From NCBI GenBank assembly GCA_937125225.1, contig CAKZLE010000022.1, forward strand, positions 1 through 64,000: a DNA stretch of 64,000 nucleotides, in the 5' to 3' direction. A program made the translations under genes and the position numbers. The DNA comes from an uncultured Spirochaetia bacterium. Lineage in GTDB: Bacteria; Spirochaetota; Spirochaetia; CAKZLE01. The notes beneath the pieces were generated by a model. That model did not search any database. It saw only the letters and a program-made list of their open reading frames with translations, and was not told the DNA's origin. How positions within the stretch are numbered: the stretch's first letter is position 1; each line of letters begins with the position of its first letter. Positions 62,845 to 64,000 of this stretch are shown here, one piece after another.

Positions 62845-63504
62845 ATGGTACAGAGACATCATTACAGTGATAAGATATCAGATATAGATAGGAAAATACT
62901 CATGATGGGTACCTATGTCGAAGAGTCTATTCAGAAATGCATCAATGCCCTAGTAAAGAAAGATAAGGAACTGGCTGCGAAGATCATAAAAGAGGATGAG
63001 CTCATCAACGATCTAGAGATCGCGATCCAAGATGATCTTACACTACTCATCGCTACAGAACAGCCTGTAGCTGGGGATCTAAGACATGTGATCACCTCGC
63101 TGAAGATCGTGACACAACTGGAGAGAATGGGTGACCATGCGGTCCATATCGCAAAGACGACTCTCGATATTGCTGACCAACAATATATCAAACCTCTCAT
63201 AGACCTTCCGAAGATGGCAGCTATCGGGGTCCAGATGCTGCACGATGCTCTTTCTGCCTTCTCAGAATCAGACAGAGAGTCTGCTTGCGATATAGCAAGA
63301 GAAGATGATAGAGTAGATCAACTGCGAGACCAGATAAACAGAGAATTGGTCACCTACATGTTCGAGGATGTTCAGAACCTTCCTCAGATCACCTCTCTGT
63401 TATTCATCTCTCGATGGTTGGAGCGATTTGCCGATCATGTGACGAACATCTGCGAATGGATAGTCTATGATTGCACTGGTGAACATGTAGAGTTAAACTT
63501 ATGA
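62845..63504 (+). CDS. phoU: Phosphate signalling protein PhoU
   Basis: 219 residues, two three-helix PhoU repeats. Metal-site motifs E-x3-D recur: LINDLEIAIQDDLTLLIATEQPVAGDLRHVITSLKIVTQLERMGDHAVHIA, and the second ending SRWLERFADHVTNICEW. It inhibits Pst/PhoR when phosphate is ample. Ribosome site AGGAGA; 29 bp after pstB. Confidence 0.96.
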   Translation: MVQRHHYSDKISDIDRKILMMGTYVEESIQKCINALVKKDKELAAKIIKEDELINDLEIAIQDDLTLLIATEQPVAGDLRHVITSLKIVTQLERMGDHAVHIAKTTLDIADQQYIKPLIDLPKMAAIGVQMLHDALSAFSESDRESACDIAREDDRVDQLRDQINRELVTYMFEDVQNLPQITSLLFISRWLERFADHVTNICEWIVYDCTGEHVELNL

Positions 63505-63517
63505 TTGAGGTAGATAG

Positions 63518-64000
63518 ATGGCTAAAGAGACGATACTAGTAGTTGATGACGAAGCAGATATCCGAGAACTCATTGAGTTCAATCTCGATAGAGAGGGATA
63601 CCAAGTCATGACGGCTGCCACTGGAGAGGAAGCTCTCTCCATGACACAGCACCACAAACCCGATTTGATCATCCTCGATCTCATGCTTCCGGGTATAGAT
63701 GGGCTCGAAGTCTGTAGAGCACTATCCTCCTATGAGATCCCCATCCTGATGGTCACTGCGAAGAGCGAAGACTCTGACATCATCCTAGGCCTAGAGATGG
63801 GGGCAGACGACTATATCACCAAACCTTTCAGCCCCCGGATCCTCATCGCACGGATACGTGCTGTGTTGAGACGGAACCGTAAGAATTCCGATCTATCGAT
63901 AGAACTCAAGAAGATCACCCTTCACGGGATCATCATAGACCCCGCTCGACATCACGTCTCATCTGAAGGGAAGAGTCTTGATCTCAGTGTCACTGAGTTC
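63518..64000 (+). CDS. phoB: Response regulator PhoB, partial
   Basis: The first 161 residues; it runs off the window. Receiver with D10, D11 and phospho-acceptor D54 (LIILDLMLPGIDG), K in ITKPFSP, then the start of an OmpR-type winged helix (SSEGKSLDLSVTEF). It is placed after phoU behind GAGG. It is the likely reader of the two Pho boxes. PhoR is probably just downstream. Confidence 0.92.
   Translation, partial: MAKETILVVDDEADIRELIEFNLDREGYQVMTAATGEEALSMTQHHKPDLIILDLMLPGIDGLEVCRALSSYEIPILMVTAKSEDSDIILGLEMGADDYITKPFSPRILIARIRAVLRRNRKNSDLSIELKKITLHGIIIDPARHHVSSEGKSLDLSVTEF

Noticed and set aside
1-64000. CRISPR arrays, prophage or insertion sequences
   Set aside because: I saw no regularly spaced repeats, integrase, transposase, capsid or terminase genes in the window.

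Overview
The window reads as one piece of a bacterial chromosome with moderate to low GC. It carries about 60 protein genes or gene remnants, three tRNA genes and no phage or insertion sequence that I can recognise. The mix suggests a free-living spirochaete (Spirochaetota). The pointers are a PstS leader ending FAGGKQE, a BspA-type leucine-rich-repeat protein, DUF1566 and CotH lipoproteins, pyruvate phosphate dikinase and a short RpoD-like sigma factor. That is inference from protein style; there is no rRNA to test it.

Layout. 1-7231: a minus-strand operon with a tripartite tricarboxylate-type transporter (tctC-tctB-tctA), two cytoplasmic sulfatases and a LacI regulator, behind a consensus promoter and a 28-bp perfect palindrome. 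7404-8487: two broken genes side by side. 8630-11197: a reductive-dehalogenase-like iron-sulfur protein and an alpha/beta hydrolase-like protein. 11243-13943: L-arabinose isomerase and a LacI regulator, each behind a matching operator. 14042-21092: a DUF2089 / small membrane protein / SHOCT-like operon, a DUF1846 protein, a condensation-type acyltransferase with a DUF6320 partner, a GNAT protein and a GNAT-M28 peptidase fusion. 21159-23208: a MATE pump and MarR regulator with a clear operator. 23213-26689: two secreted proteins, a phospholipase D-like lipoprotein and a third LacI regulator. 26836-30521: a five-gene operon (pirin, VOC, HEPN-like/CBS, 2H phosphoesterase, PHP).

30683-38834: an MFS transporter, a ParB-like protein with M29 aminopeptidase, GNAT with coaX, an ABC-F protein, tRNA-Gln and tRNA-Glu, apt, tsaD. 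38959-43249: tRNA-Thr, a lamin-tail/CotH lipoprotein pair, a VOC protein and a DUF1566 lipoprotein. 43382-48354: ppdK, a sigma factor, a TPR-like protein, groES. 48596-50843: a PAS protein and an orphan PD-(D/E)XK nuclease. 50979-58341: a tightly overlapping minus-strand run murG-cvpA-holB-like-histidine kinase-NtrC-type regulator-dinG. 58422-64000: the Pho cluster pstS-pstC-pstA-pstB-phoU-phoB (phoB runs off the end), with two blocks of 11-bp-phased repeats that look like PhoB boxes.

Most interesting: PstA carries an extra extracytoplasmic domain of about 255 residues that resembles PstS and seems internally duplicated. The sulfatase/transporter operon suggests import and intracellular desulfation of a sulfated organic acid. 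A predicted HEPN-CBS protein is encoded next to a 2H phosphoesterase. A GNAT-aminopeptidase fusion is also notable. Residue numbers are hand-counted and functions rest on motif recognition; no searches were run.
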